Shown one piece after another: positions 1 through 9,190 of a DNA stretch of 64,000 bases. Position 1 is the stretch's first letter. Every line of letters starts with the position of its first letter. The stretch is taken from positions 124,001 through 188,000 of the forward strand of contig OZ220464.1 of the NCBI GenBank assembly GCA_965115825.1, written 5' to 3'. The notes under the pieces are model-generated. The model worked only from the letters and a program-made list of their open reading frames with translations. It did not search any database and had not been told where the DNA came from. A program made the position numbers and the translations under genes. This DNA is from Bin87 sp965115825 (GTDB taxonomy: Bacteria; Chloroflexota; Dehalococcoidia; Lucifugimonadales; UBA3495).

Positions 1-3000
1 ACGCCCACCCACACCAACACGCCCACCAACACGAATACGCCCACCACGGCGTCCGCTTCCAAAACCATCACCCTCTCAGCCGACAGCACGATGATAACCG
101 AAGGCGATTCGTCCCGCAAATCTGTCAATATCACCACCACCCTGAGCGAGGGGGCGCCGTCCAACTTTGCTGTCCGATTTACGGCTACCGGATCAGCCAC
201 GATTGAGAACAGCAACAATCTAGGAGTCGTAACTTGCAGTGCGCCAACGGATGCTTGCGTAGGTACCGAGGTCGTTATACCAGTAGGTACAACCAAAAAG
301 ACCTCAGCCATAGTGTCTATCGTTGGCGACACGCGCAACGAGGGGAACGAAACCATCGTAATAACGGCCAGGGGCGGAACCGCAGGCTCTAGCACTCTCG
401 ACCCTTCCTGGCAGGCGGGAACTATCACCCTGACCATAGTGGACAATGACGCCCCCGGGACATCGCCGACGCCGCCCACCAGCACGCCGACCAGCACGCC
501 GACCAGCACGCCGGTTGTAGGCGGAGGGGCGCCGTCTGAGGGAAGCGGGTTCGCGGGAGCCGACGGGTTCATCACGGCGCCGTCCACTGCGCCCGATGCG
601 CCCGCGCTGACGGCGCGCAACCGGGCCATAGCGGCGAACATCGCCGCGCCGGCCTCCAACGCCGGCGCCGCCAAACTGGGCATCCCCGAATACACCGGGT
701 TTGACCTGGAATACCGCAGAGGCAGCGCCGGGGCGTGGACGCGCTTCGCCGGGCCGGTAACGCTGAACCGCCGCAACCTCTCCGGCGCGGCGCTGATTAC
801 GGGGTTGGAGAACGGGGTGGAGTACCAGGTGCGGGTCAGGGTAACCCACGGCGACGGCTACGGCCCCTGGAGCGCCGCCTCGGCGGCCACGCCCATGGCC
901 ACCACGCCGGGCCCCATCCGAAACCTGGCCGCCAAGCAAATCGGGTGGCTGACGGCAGACGAAGCCGGCGCAACCCATACCGTTCCAGCGGCGGTCATCT
1001 ACGTAACCTGGGATCCGCCGACGGATGATGGGGGCAGCCCCATCACCGGCTACGACCTGGACATTTTGCGCGGCGGCAACGGCAATACCATCGGCGCCCT
1101 GACCTCGATTTTCAGCCGCAAATTCGGCTCAGCCAGCGGGGTCTGGAAGAACCCCAGGGAAGCCGATATGACCGACTTGACCCATACCACCGGCAATGCT
1201 GGCGGCGCTGTTCCAGCAGGATTAGGTCGAGACAACCAGTGGCTGGAGTACCGGGTGGGCGCGGCCAACGCGCAAGGCGCCGGCGAAATCGCCAAGGTTC
1301 AAATCCAGGTTGACAAGGATGTAGCGCGGGATCTACCCTCCGCGCATTTCACGGGGACGATAGCGTCAGACAGCAGTACGTCGGGCGGCGCGCCCAAGCT
1401 CACGGTGAAGCTGAACAACCTGGACGCTCCTTTGTCGGTAGGCTCCCGCGTCGCGCTGTTCCTGGAAGACGACTTCCAGGTTCCCGACGCCATCCCGGCC
1501 AGCTCAATCTACTTCGTCGCCAACTCCCCGGCCACCGTGGCCACCGGCAACGGCGCCCCGGCGTACGCCACCGAAGCCCCGGTGATTGACACCGACGCCT
1601 ACTTTGACGACGACAAGGACGACGTGAGCATTACCATCCGCATCCCCGATATGTGTACCGGCGATTCGGACGAATGCGAAGGCTCCAACGGGGTAAACCG
1701 AGGCCAAGACCTGACCATGGTCATCCTGGGCAGCTCGGGCATCAAGAACCCGTCCGAAGCGGGCAACCACACCGTAGCCTTCGACGTGCTGGGCTTTGAC
1801 GACACGCTGCCGAGCCGCATCGAACGCCTCATGGCCAACGGCATGGAGCGCAGCGCCAAAACCGCTGACGGCAATCGCACCATCCAGAAGCGTCAAGGCG
1901 TGTACGTCAGCACGGAGGCTAAAATCTCCCTGTCGGATACGGACGGCGAGCGTGGGGAAGAGCTGACGGTGAACGGCAGCGGCTTCAACAACGGCACCAC
2001 CGCCGCCGCCTACGTGGCGCAGCGCAAAGCCGCCCGCTACGCCGTAGCCCAGTGGTGGGAAACCTTGGACTGCGACAAGATGAAAGCAGCCATGGGCTCC
2101 GGCGCCGGCAACGAGTTCTGCTTCCACTACACGCTGGACGAAACTGAGATGACCTACACGGTGGCCAGCAAGGACAAGGCGGCCAGCGACAAGGTGTTCG
2201 CCCGCCACCTCTGCGAACGGGGCATCATCCCCACCGGAACCGAAGCCGGCAGCGCCACCGTCGCCAGCGACGACCGCGTAGCCATCTCCTTTGAGGTCAG
2301 CGTCCCGACGTTCCAACCCGGCAACAACAACCTGATCTGCGTGGAGGACGGCGAAGGCCGCACCTCCGGCGAGGACGTTGAGGACTTCGAGCTCACGCCA
2401 TCCATCAGCATATCTCCTAACGAGGGCCAGGCCGGCGACGAGGTAACCGTGTTCGCCCAGGACTTCCCCGTGGCCGGGGCATCCTTCGCCGAGCTGAAAG
2501 TGGGCGGCGTAGTCATCAGGGACGGCATCCGCGCCACCAGCGTAAGCGCGGACGGTTCGGCCACGGCGACGTTCAAGTTGCCGCCGCAGAAAGGCGTCAA
2601 GCGCGTTGACGCCAAGTGGGGCAGCAAGTCGGAGGACACCAAGGTAACCATCCTGCCGGCCATCGTGAACGTCGGCCACGGGGAACCCCTGCCCAACGAC
2701 CGGCTCACCATCACCGGAACCGGCTTCGCCAGCGGCGCCGGCAGCGGCATCATGCCCGAAGACATCACCATCTCCGGCGCGCCAATGCTCGTGTACGACG
2801 ACTGTCTGGACGGCGACGGCGAGGTTGAAGTGTCCAGCGGCGGGCAGTTCGTCTGCGCCGTGGCAGTATGGCCCGCCGCCAGCGCCGCCTCCAACCCAAC
2901 GCTGACCTCCGGTCGGCACATCATCAGGGTCAAGGACAAGCAGGGGTTTGAGGGCGAAGTCGCCATCACCATCCCGGAGCCGACGGTCAAGTTGCTGCCG

Positions 3001-3795
3001 GCGGTAGCCGGGCCTCGGGACACGGTAACCATCTCCGGGGAGAACTGGCCGGTGGACAACGCGGAAAGCTCCATTGAGGCCATCACCGTTACGGTGACCG
3101 ACGGCGACCGGGCGCGGCAGTACAGCGTGTACGCCGACGGTTCGGGCCGCTGGTTCATCGAGCACCGGGTCAGCGGCAGCGTACCCATCCCCTCCACCAG
3201 CCGGGTGGAGGCCAAATACGAAGACCTGGTGAAGCTGGCCGACATCACGATACCGGCCTCCGTAATCAGCGTAGCGCCCGGCGAGTGTCAGCCCGGCGGC
3301 GACATCATGCTGTCGGTGAACAATATGCCGGTGCACGCGCGGGTTGAGCGGGTAGCCATTGGCCGCCGCGACGTAATGCCCAACCCCACGCCCAGCACCG
3401 ACGGCGACGGCTTAGTTGCGGTGGAGGTAGCCTGCCCTGGCCTGGATCCCGGCGTGTACAGCGTGGAGCTGGAGGTTGACGACACCGTAGCCATCGGCAG
3501 CGTGGAAGTCCTGCCCGAAGGCCCGGTAGGAACCGGAACGCCGATAGCCGAAGCCCTGGCCCCGCTGGGCGACAAAGCGCTGGCAGTGTTCTACTTTGAC
3601 AGCATCAGCAAGGAATGGCTCTTCTATGACGTCCGTCCGGAGTTCGCCGACCTCAACACGCTGGAGGAGCTGGTAGCCGGCGAAGCCTACTGGGTGCTGG
3701 TAGGCGAAGACGTCGCCGACACCGCCCTGAACGGCCAGAGCCGCAGCCTGACGTGCAGCCCCGGCGGCAACTGCTGGAACCAGCTGGTCTGGTAG
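1..3795 (+). CDS. Giant multidomain surface protein, 5' end missing
   Basis: The reading frame is open from base 1, so the gene begins outside the window; about 1264 codons are visible. The first 20 codons are a Thr/Pro-rich linker. A Calx-beta-like beta-sandwich follows (ending IVDND), then a second TP-rich linker, two fibronectin type III-like domains (one ending in the stretch ENGVEYQVRVRVTHGDGYGPW; the next contains YVTWDPPTDDGGSPITGYDL), and several IPT/TIG-like domains (for example SISISPNEGQAGDEVTVFAQ). A distinct C-terminal domain rich in aromatics ends in CWNQLVW. No transmembrane segment or sortase motif is visible at the C-terminus. The architecture indicates a secreted or cell-surface adhesin-like protein. 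The TP-rich stalk resembles those of the genes at 36134-44213. Domain names are by eye; exact boundaries are uncertain. Confidence 0.8.
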   Translation, partial: TPTHTNTPTNTNTPTTASASKTITLSADSTMITEGDSSRKSVNITTTLSEGAPSNFAVRFTATGSATIENSNNLGVVTCSAPTDACVGTEVVIPVGTTKKTSAIVSIVGDTRNEGNETIVITARGGTAGSSTLDPSWQAGTITLTIVDNDAPGTSPTPPTSTPTSTPTSTPVVGGGAPSEGSGFAGADGFITAPSTAPDAPALTARNRAIAANIAAPASNAGAAKLGIPEYTGFDLEYRRGSAGAWTRFAGPVTLNRRNLSGAALITGLENGVEYQVRVRVTHGDGYGPWSAASAATPMATTPGPIRNLAAKQIGWLTADEAGATHTVPAAVIYVTWDPPTDDGGSPITGYDLDILRGGNGNTIGALTSIFSRKFGSASGVWKNPREADMTDLTHTTGNAGGAVPAGLGRDNQWLEYRVGAANAQGAGEIAKVQIQVDKDVARDLPSAHFTGTIASDSSTSGGAPKLTVKLNNLDAPLSVGSRVALFLEDDFQVPDAIPASSIYFVANSPATVATGNGAPAYATEAPVIDTDAYFDDDKDDVSITIRIPDMCTGDSDECEGSNGVNRGQDLTMVILGSSGIKNPSEAGNHTVAFDVLGFDDTLPSRIERLMANGMERSAKTADGNRTIQKRQGVYVSTEAKISLSDTDGERGEELTVNGSGFNNGTTAAAYVAQRKAARYAVAQWWETLDCDKMKAAMGSGAGNEFCFHYTLDETEMTYTVASKDKAASDKVFARHLCERGIIPTGTEAGSATVASDDRVAISFEVSVPTFQPGNNNLICVEDGEGRTSGEDVEDFELTPSISISPNEGQAGDEVTVFAQDFPVAGASFAELKVGGVVIRDGIRATSVSADGSATATFKLPPQKGVKRVDAKWGSKSEDTKVTILPAIVNVGHGEPLPNDRLTITGTGFASGAGSGIMPEDITISGAPMLVYDDCLDGDGEVEVSSGGQFVCAVAVWPAASAASNPTLTSGRHIIRVKDKQGFEGEVAITIPEPTVKLLPAVAGPRDTVTISGENWPVDNAESSIEAITVTVTDGDRARQYSVYADGSGRWFIEHRVSGSVPIPSTSRVEAKYEDLVKLADITIPASVISVAPGECQPGGDIMLSVNNMPVHARVERVAIGRRDVMPNPTPSTDGDGLVAVEVACPGLDPGVYSVELEVDDTVAIGSVEVLPEGPVGTGTPIAEALAPLGDKALAVFYFDSISKEWLFYDVRPEFADLNTLEELVAGEAYWVLVGEDVADTALNGQSRSLTCSPGGNCWNQLVW

Positions 3796-3850
3796 CCGCG
3801 CGCGGGGAACCGCAACCGCCGCATCAACCCGCACGTCAGCAAAAACCCAG

Positions 3851-3882
3851 GGGCAGGCCCGAAGGCCTGCCCTTACTCTTTT
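3851..3882 (+). terminator. Rho-independent terminator after the surface protein
   Basis: A perfect 9-bp stem, GGGCAGGCC (3851-3859) and GGCCTGCCC (3864-3872), closes on a CGAA tetraloop and is followed by TTACTCTTTT. It lies 55 bases after the stop codon of the upstream gene. Confidence 0.75.
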
Positions 3883-4083
3883 ATGGAACCGCTTGGCCCA
3901 GCCGCAGTTTGCGCAACCCTACATTCTCCTGCGCTGATGCCGTCCCCTCAACGCCTTGCCACCATATGCCTCAGTCAGTTAAACTGCGCCCATCACATCC
4001 CCCGCATTTCCCGCGCCGGAACCCTCATCCCATAATCGGCGCCGGGCGGAACTCGGAACGTCGACCGCAAAGGAGGAACCCTC

Positions 4084-4671
4084 ATGGTAGCCGTAAAATA
4101 CACGCTGGATGACTTCGTTCAGGAAATGGAAGACCTGCTCGCTACCCAGCCTAACAACGAGAAGATCTTCGACCGAGGCTCCGATTACCTGTCCCGCCTA
4201 ATCGCCAACCCCGACGCCATACCGGAACGCTTCCGACAGCCCGTAGGCGCCGGCCGCCGCGCCAACCATGGCTCCTGGCTGCTGCACCACAGCCCCGACA
4301 GCGGCCTGCTCGTCACCGCCGTCGTCTGGGGCCCGGGCGACCACGCCGCTCCCCATGACCATCGCACCTGGGGCATGATTGGCGTCATGGACAACGCCCT
4401 CACCGAAACCCGCTTCCGCCGCGTTGATGACCGCCAGCGCGACGACTGGGCCCAACTCGAACGCGACCGCTCCGCCGTTGTCAAACCCGGCGAAATCAGC
4501 TTGCTCATCCCCGAAGTGGACGAAATCCACCAGATGGACAACTTCACCGACCACCCCACCGTCGAAGTCCATGTGTATGGCAATGACCTCCGCGGCCTCG
4601 AGCGCGTCCGCTACGACCTCGAAACCGGCGCCATCAAGCAGATGATGACCGAAAAGTACGACAACTGCTAG
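4084..4671 (+). CDS. Cysteine-dioxygenase-type cupin (thiol dioxygenase)
   Basis: This 195-residue protein is predicted to be a non-heme Fe(II) thiol dioxygenase converting a small thiol (cysteine, 3-mercaptopropionate or similar) to a sulfinate with O2. The cupin metal motif is clear: H91-D-H93 in APHDHRTWGMIGV, and H149 in EIHQMDN, which matches the third iron ligand of cysteine dioxygenase (LHRVEN). H163 and Y165 in EVHVYG match two members of the Ser-His-Tyr triad, with Glu in place of Ser. It has no signal peptide, so it is cytoplasmic. An AAAGGAGG ribosome site (4069-4077) fixes the start. It lies 13 bases before a rhodanese gene, which supports a sulfur role. The substrate cannot be read from the sequence; it belongs with the broader COG5553-like group rather than canonical CDO. 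Confidence 0.8.
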   Translation: MVAVKYTLDDFVQEMEDLLATQPNNEKIFDRGSDYLSRLIANPDAIPERFRQPVGAGRRANHGSWLLHHSPDSGLLVTAVVWGPGDHAAPHDHRTWGMIGVMDNALTETRFRRVDDRQRDDWAQLERDRSAVVKPGEISLLIPEVDEIHQMDNFTDHPTVEVHVYGNDLRGLERVRYDLETGAIKQMMTEKYDNC

Positions 4672-4684
4672 ACGAGGTGCCGCC

Positions 4685-6301
4685 ATGGCCACGCCCATTA
4701 CCCCTGCCCAACTCCTGGAACTCTTCAACGGCGATGCCCCCTTCGCCCTCATCGACGTCCGCGAACCCGGCGAGTACAACGCCAGCCACATCCCCGGCAG
4801 CAGCCTCATCTCCCGCCGTATGCTGGAGTTCGACCTCCCTGCCGCCGTCCCCCATCCCTCTACCCTAGTCGTTTTGTGCGATGACGACGGCCGCCGCGTC
4901 GCTCGAGCCGTCAGCACCGTTGCCGGCCTGGGCTACTCCAACATCGCCTGGCTGGAAGGCGGCGTCAATCGCTGGATGAGCCTCGACCATCCCACCGAGT
5001 GGGGCGTTAACGTTCCCAGCAAGGATTTCGGCGAAAAAATGGAAGTAATTCACCACGTCCCCGAAATCGACGCTATGGAACTCCACGCCCGCATCGAGCG
5101 CGGCGACAAAATGGTCATCCTCGATACCCGCACCCCCGAAGAATACCGCCGCTTCTGCATCCCCGGCGGTCAAAGCGTCCCCGGCGGTGAACTTGCCCTC
5201 CGCATCACCGACATCACCGCCGATCTCGACCCCGATACCACCGTCGTCGTCAACTGCGCCGGCCGCACCCGCAGCATCATCGGAACCCGCGTTTTGCAGC
5301 GCATGGGCCTGAACCGCGAAATCGTCGGGCTCAAAAACGGCACCTCCGGATGGGTCCTGGCCGGCTACGAACTGGAATCCGGAGCCGACCGCGACCGGTT
5401 GCCCAGCGTTTCCGACGCCGGCCGCGCCGCCGCCGAAGCCTACGCCGACCGTTGCGCCGCCGAAGACGGCGTCCGTTTCCTCGACATCGCCGGCCTCGAC
5501 GCCCTCCTTGACCGCAGCCGCCGCGAGAGCGTCTATTTCATCGACGTCCGCACCGCGGAAGAATATGACCAGGGCCGGATTGCCGGCTTCCGCTGGTTCC
5601 CCGGCGGACAGTGCGTCCAGCGCAGCGACGACGTAGCCGTCGTCAAAAACGCCCCCATCGTCTTCTGCTGCGACGGCAAAGCCCGCGCCGTCCTTACCGC
5701 TTCCTGGTATCGTCAGCTGGGCCACCATGAAGTGTACGCCCTGGATGGCGGCGCCGCCGCCTGGACTGCCGCCGGCCGAACCCTGGAATCCGGCTCCACC
5801 GTCAGCGCCCTCTTTGACGGCTCCATCAGCGGCGCCGGCGAGCCCCAGCCCCTCCTCGACGCCCGCAACTCCGTGCCCGCCGTTTCCCCCCAGGATGCGC
5901 GGAACGACTCACACGCCGTCGTCATCTTCGTCGATACCAGCCGCGACTTCGCCCGCGGCCACGTCCCCGGCAGCCATTGGGTTCCCCGCGGCTGGCTCGA
6001 AGAGCAGATTGTCGCTTGCGTGCCCGACGCCCATGCCCGCGTCATCGTAACGTGCGGCGATGGTCGGCAATCCCTCCTCGCTGCCGCCACTCTCCGGAAT
6101 CTCGGCTACTCCAACGTCGCGGCCCTGGACGGCGGAATGACGGCTTGGCGCGCCGCCGACCTGCCCGTGGAAGGAGGCCTCACCGGCGTTATGCGCACCC
6201 CCGCCGACATCGTTTTCAGCGGCCCCGACCGTACCTACGCCGATATGCAGCACTACCTTCGCTGGGAAACCGAACTGGGCGCAAAATACGCCGCCAACTA
6301 A
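4685..6301 (+). CDS. Four-domain rhodanese-like sulfurtransferase
   Basis: The 538 residues contain four rhodanese homology domains in series. Each has a catalytic-loop Cys: CDDDGRR (near residue 61), CAGRTRS (near 194), CDGKARA (near 330) and CGDGRQS (near 457). Each ends in the typical WLEGG/ALDGG-type segment. All four domains therefore appear potentially active, which is uncommon; multi-rhodanese proteins often keep a Cys in only some domains. The domains would move sulfane sulfur as persulfides. The gene follows the thiol dioxygenase by 13 bases and is probably co-transcribed. There is no signal peptide. The C-terminal 35 residues, with YADMQHYLRWETELGAKY, form a tail seen in rhodanese-related proteins. 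Confidence 0.9.
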   Translation: MATPITPAQLLELFNGDAPFALIDVREPGEYNASHIPGSSLISRRMLEFDLPAAVPHPSTLVVLCDDDGRRVARAVSTVAGLGYSNIAWLEGGVNRWMSLDHPTEWGVNVPSKDFGEKMEVIHHVPEIDAMELHARIERGDKMVILDTRTPEEYRRFCIPGGQSVPGGELALRITDITADLDPDTTVVVNCAGRTRSIIGTRVLQRMGLNREIVGLKNGTSGWVLAGYELESGADRDRLPSVSDAGRAAAEAYADRCAAEDGVRFLDIAGLDALLDRSRRESVYFIDVRTAEEYDQGRIAGFRWFPGGQCVQRSDDVAVVKNAPIVFCCDGKARAVLTASWYRQLGHHEVYALDGGAAAWTAAGRTLESGSTVSALFDGSISGAGEPQPLLDARNSVPAVSPQDARNDSHAVVIFVDTSRDFARGHVPGSHWVPRGWLEEQIVACVPDAHARVIVTCGDGRQSLLAAATLRNLGYSNVAALDGGMTAWRAADLPVEGGLTGVMRTPADIVFSGPDRTYADMQHYLRWETELGAKYAAN

Positions 6302-6344
6302 CCATTCCCCCGATTCAACCGCGCGCAGACTCTGCGCTGCCGAC

Positions 6345-6596
6345 TCAAGGAGGAGCGGGCGCATCCACCAGCTCCCCCTCCTCCGGGTTTGGCTCTATCC
6401 GCAGCGTCTGCGTAATGCGGTTATAAACCCGTTCTCCGGTGTGCGAATCCCCCACGTGCCGGGTCGCCCCGTCTTCAGCCCGGCGTCGGTCGTCGTAAAT
6501 GTCGTACCACCCGCACTCGGCGCAGTCCACCCGCCACTCAGTGCGCCCGGTAGGCACCTGCTCAACAACTTCCACTACGATGTGCATGGTGGTCAT
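6345..6596 (-). CDS. Small putative zinc-binding protein
   Basis: This 83-residue ORF lies opposite to the sulfur operon, between the rhodanese and Mo-enzyme genes. An AGGAGA ribosome site precedes its ATG by about seven bases. The protein contains CAECGW followed by an H-x(4)-H pair (RHVGDSHTG), a pattern compatible with a small treble-clef or zinc ribbon. It has no recognisable family. The good ribosome site and paired Cys/His support a real gene, although it is antisense to its neighbours and short. Confidence 0.5.
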   Translation of the reverse strand: MTTMHIVVEVVEQVPTGRTEWRVDCAECGWYDIYDDRRRAEDGATRHVGDSHTGERVYNRITQTLRIEPNPEEGELVDAPAPP

Positions 6597-6772
6597 CAGC
6601 GTCTCCTGATCCTTTATCTCCCCCGGTTATCTCCCCGAATTGTTGCCGCTGCCCGGCCCGCTGTCAATCCGACCGTCCCCGCGCCGGGTCTTGCGATAGC
6701 AACGCCGGCGTGGGAAACTGACCCCGCGTCGGCCTCCAGGCCGGCCAGCAACACCCCAGGAGGCCCTTACGC

Positions 6773-7978
6773 ATGACCGCCCAGCAAAACCCATCCCAAA
6801 CCCACGATGGCGACGCCGCCCGCCCCGACTTTCTCCAAATGAACGGCTCCCAATCCGCAGCTGCCGACGACAACGCCGGTACCTGGCACGGTTGGCCCCA
6901 TCGCAAAATCGAGCCCGTTATCCTTCAGCGCCCCGACGGAAAAACCGAGCGCGTCCGCACCCCGGTCATGGAACTGGAAGGTCTCATTACCCCCACCGAA
7001 CTCCACTACGTCGTGCAGCACTTCGGCGTGCCCGAACCCGTTTCCGCCGCCGACTGGGCCCTCTCCGTAGATGGAGAGGTCAAAAACCCACTGCGCCTCT
7101 CCTACGATGACGTCCGCCGCCTTCCGTCCCGTTCCGTCCGCACCGTCATGGAATGCTCCGGCAGCGACGCCACCTATTTCGAGTACTTCAAAGGTGAAGG
7201 CCCCCGCCCGTCCCGCACTCAAGAGCGCATGATCCTCTCCGGCAGCGAATGGACCGGCATCCCCCTCGCCTCCGTCCTCAACGAAGCCGGCCTCACCGGA
7301 CGCGCTACCCACGTCCGCGCCGAAGGATGGGACGAAGGCGTACCCGCCACCGCCGCCGAAGGTACCGAACCCTTCTTCTACGACAAAGGCCTGCCCATCC
7401 AGAAAGCCCTCCATCCTGACACCATCCTCGCCTACGCCCAGAACGGCCAGATCTTGGAGCATCTCCACGGCGCGCCCATCCGACTCCTTGTCCCCGGCTG
7501 GTCCGGCAACTGGTCCGTCAAATGGCTCCGGCGCTTGGAAGTCCTCGACCACGAACCCGACTGCTGGTATCACTACAACTTCTACTACTACGGCAACTCC
7601 TCCGATGACCCCAACAAGGAACTCATCACCACTATCGGCGTCAAATCCCTAGTGTCCCAGCCCAACGACGACACCCGTACCCTCCCCGCCGGCCGGCGCG
7701 TCGTCCGCGGCTACGCCTGGAGCGGTAGCGGCGCCATCACCCAGGTGGACGTCAGCGTAGATGGTGGCAAAACCTGGCAGCCCGCCCGCCTGGAAGAACC
7801 TTCCGAGCGCTGGATGTGGCGCCGCTGGTCTTGGATCTGGGACGCCTCCCCCGGCGACTACACCGTAATGTCCCGCGCCACCGACAGCGTAGGCCAGGTG
7901 CAGTCCCACGAACCGCGCTACAACAATATGCGCAAAAACTTCAGCGCCATCGTCGGATACGACATCACGGTGGAGTAA
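6773..7978 (+). CDS. Sulfite-oxidase-family molybdopterin enzyme
   Basis: A 401-residue protein of the sulfite oxidase / SoxC / SorA-like family, which binds a single Mo-pterin. The Mo-ligating cysteine is C128 in TVMECSG. The pterin-binding segment NWSVKWLRRLEVLD and the C-terminal Mo-co dimerisation domain (ITQVDVSVDGGKTW, then the Trp-rich WMWRRWSWIWDA) are present. No heme domain and no Tat or Sec signal is seen, so a cytoplasmic location is likely, unlike periplasmic SorA. An AGGAGG ribosome site precedes the ATG. Together with the thiol dioxygenase and rhodanese it suggests oxidation of released sulfite to sulfate. The alternative is another oxo-transfer substrate such as a sulfoxide; the family alone does not decide. 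Confidence 0.85.
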   Translation: MTAQQNPSQTHDGDAARPDFLQMNGSQSAAADDNAGTWHGWPHRKIEPVILQRPDGKTERVRTPVMELEGLITPTELHYVVQHFGVPEPVSAADWALSVDGEVKNPLRLSYDDVRRLPSRSVRTVMECSGSDATYFEYFKGEGPRPSRTQERMILSGSEWTGIPLASVLNEAGLTGRATHVRAEGWDEGVPATAAEGTEPFFYDKGLPIQKALHPDTILAYAQNGQILEHLHGAPIRLLVPGWSGNWSVKWLRRLEVLDHEPDCWYHYNFYYYGNSSDDPNKELITTIGVKSLVSQPNDDTRTLPAGRRVVRGYAWSGSGAITQVDVSVDGGKTWQPARLEEPSERWMWRRWSWIWDASPGDYTVMSRATDSVGQVQSHEPRYNNMRKNFSAIVGYDITVE

Positions 7979-7984
7979 CCCTCT

Positions 7985-9139
7985 ATGACCACCATCGCAT
8001 CCATCTTGGAGCAAGCCCCTGCCGTCGCCGCCGAATGGGTCGAGCAGCGCGCCGACCGTCAGCAGCGCACCAAAGCCGACCCCGCCGACTTCGCCCGACT
8101 CGCCCAAATCGGCGTCCCCCTCATGGCCGTCCCAACCGACCTCGGCGGCCTCTGGCAGTCCTTGGAGCAGTCTGCCCGTCCCATCTGCGCCATGCTTCGC
8201 ACCCTGGCCGTCGGCGACCCATCCATCACCCTTGCCAGCGCAATGCACCACCTGGTACTGTCCTCCTGGCGTATGCCCACCGTTCCCGATCCCTACGCCG
8301 CCGGCTGGGTCAACCAGCGCCGCGAGGTCTTCGACACCGTCCATAGCGGCTGCTGGTGGGGCACCATCGTCAGCGAACCCGGCTCCGGCGGCGACACCTC
8401 CCTCACCTCCAGCGTCTGCGAACCCGACGGCGTCACCCAGTTCGGCTACCGCATCTCCGGACAAAAGCACTTCGGCAGCGGTTCCGGCCTCACCTCCTTT
8501 ATGACCACCCGCGCCCTCGCCGCCGGCGAAACCGTCCCCGACCTCTTCTTCATGGAAGTCCGCAATCACCCCTGGGACGGCTCCACCGGACTCAAGCTCA
8601 CCGCCGAGTGGCGCGGACACGGCATGAAATCCACCAACAGCCACGCTTTTCAATTCTCCAACTTCCCCGCTACCCGCGTCGCCTGGCCCAACCACCAGGC
8701 CGATCTCATGGGCGCCAACGGCGGACTTGGCTCCGCCGCCTTCCTCTCCGTAATCGCCGGCATAGTCGACGCCGCCATGGACTACGTCCGCCCTCGCCTG
8801 CAAAACGGCCTCGCCTCCGATGCCGGCCTGCGCGCTTTCCAGCAGGTGGAATGGGCCCACGCCGAGCAGGAAGCCTGGCTAATCCAGCAGGCTTGGGAGG
8901 GCGCCGTCCGCTGCCTGGAAACCGGCGCCGCCCGCCGCGAGCTTCTCCTCGCCAAGGAAAGCGTCGCCCGCCTCTCCGAAGATTGCCTCAGCCGCCTCTG
9001 CAAACTCTCCGGCGGCAGCGCTTACACCCGCTACTCTCCCCTGTCCGTTTGGTACGACGACGTCCGCGCCCTCGGCTACCTACGCCCCCCCTGGGCCTTG
9101 GCCTGGGACCAGATCTTCCACCAAAGCCTCGCCGCCTGA
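7985..9139 (+). CDS. Acyl-CoA-dehydrogenase-fold flavoprotein (DszC/SfnB-like?)
   Basis: 384 residues with the acyl-CoA dehydrogenase fold: an N-terminal helical domain, the flavin-contact segment GTIVSEPGSGGDTSL, a beta domain with GYRISGQKHFGSGSG, and a C-terminal four-helix domain. It starts seven bases after the Mo enzyme stop, so the two are almost certainly one operon. Given the sulfur neighbours, it may be a flavin-dependent monooxygenase of the DszC/SfnB branch acting on organosulfur compounds rather than a beta-oxidation enzyme; this is an inference from context. I could not identify an unambiguous catalytic glutamate by eye. Confidence 0.8.
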   Translation: MTTIASILEQAPAVAAEWVEQRADRQQRTKADPADFARLAQIGVPLMAVPTDLGGLWQSLEQSARPICAMLRTLAVGDPSITLASAMHHLVLSSWRMPTVPDPYAAGWVNQRREVFDTVHSGCWWGTIVSEPGSGGDTSLTSSVCEPDGVTQFGYRISGQKHFGSGSGLTSFMTTRALAAGETVPDLFFMEVRNHPWDGSTGLKLTAEWRGHGMKSTNSHAFQFSNFPATRVAWPNHQADLMGANGGLGSAAFLSVIAGIVDAAMDYVRPRLQNGLASDAGLRAFQQVEWAHAEQEAWLIQQAWEGAVRCLETGAARRELLLAKESVARLSEDCLSRLCKLSGGSAYTRYSPLSVWYDDVRALGYLRPPWALAWDQIFHQSLAA

Positions 9140-9190
9140 CGAACACCTCCTGCAATTTGTAGTCCCTGCTCCCCGGCAAGCCCCTCAACA

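Noticed and set aside
1504..3336. 610-residue minus-strand open frame inside the giant surface protein gene
   Set aside because: It is the antisense shadow of a GC-rich gene; its composition is dominated by Gly/Ala/Val/His/Arg, with no domain and no ribosome site.
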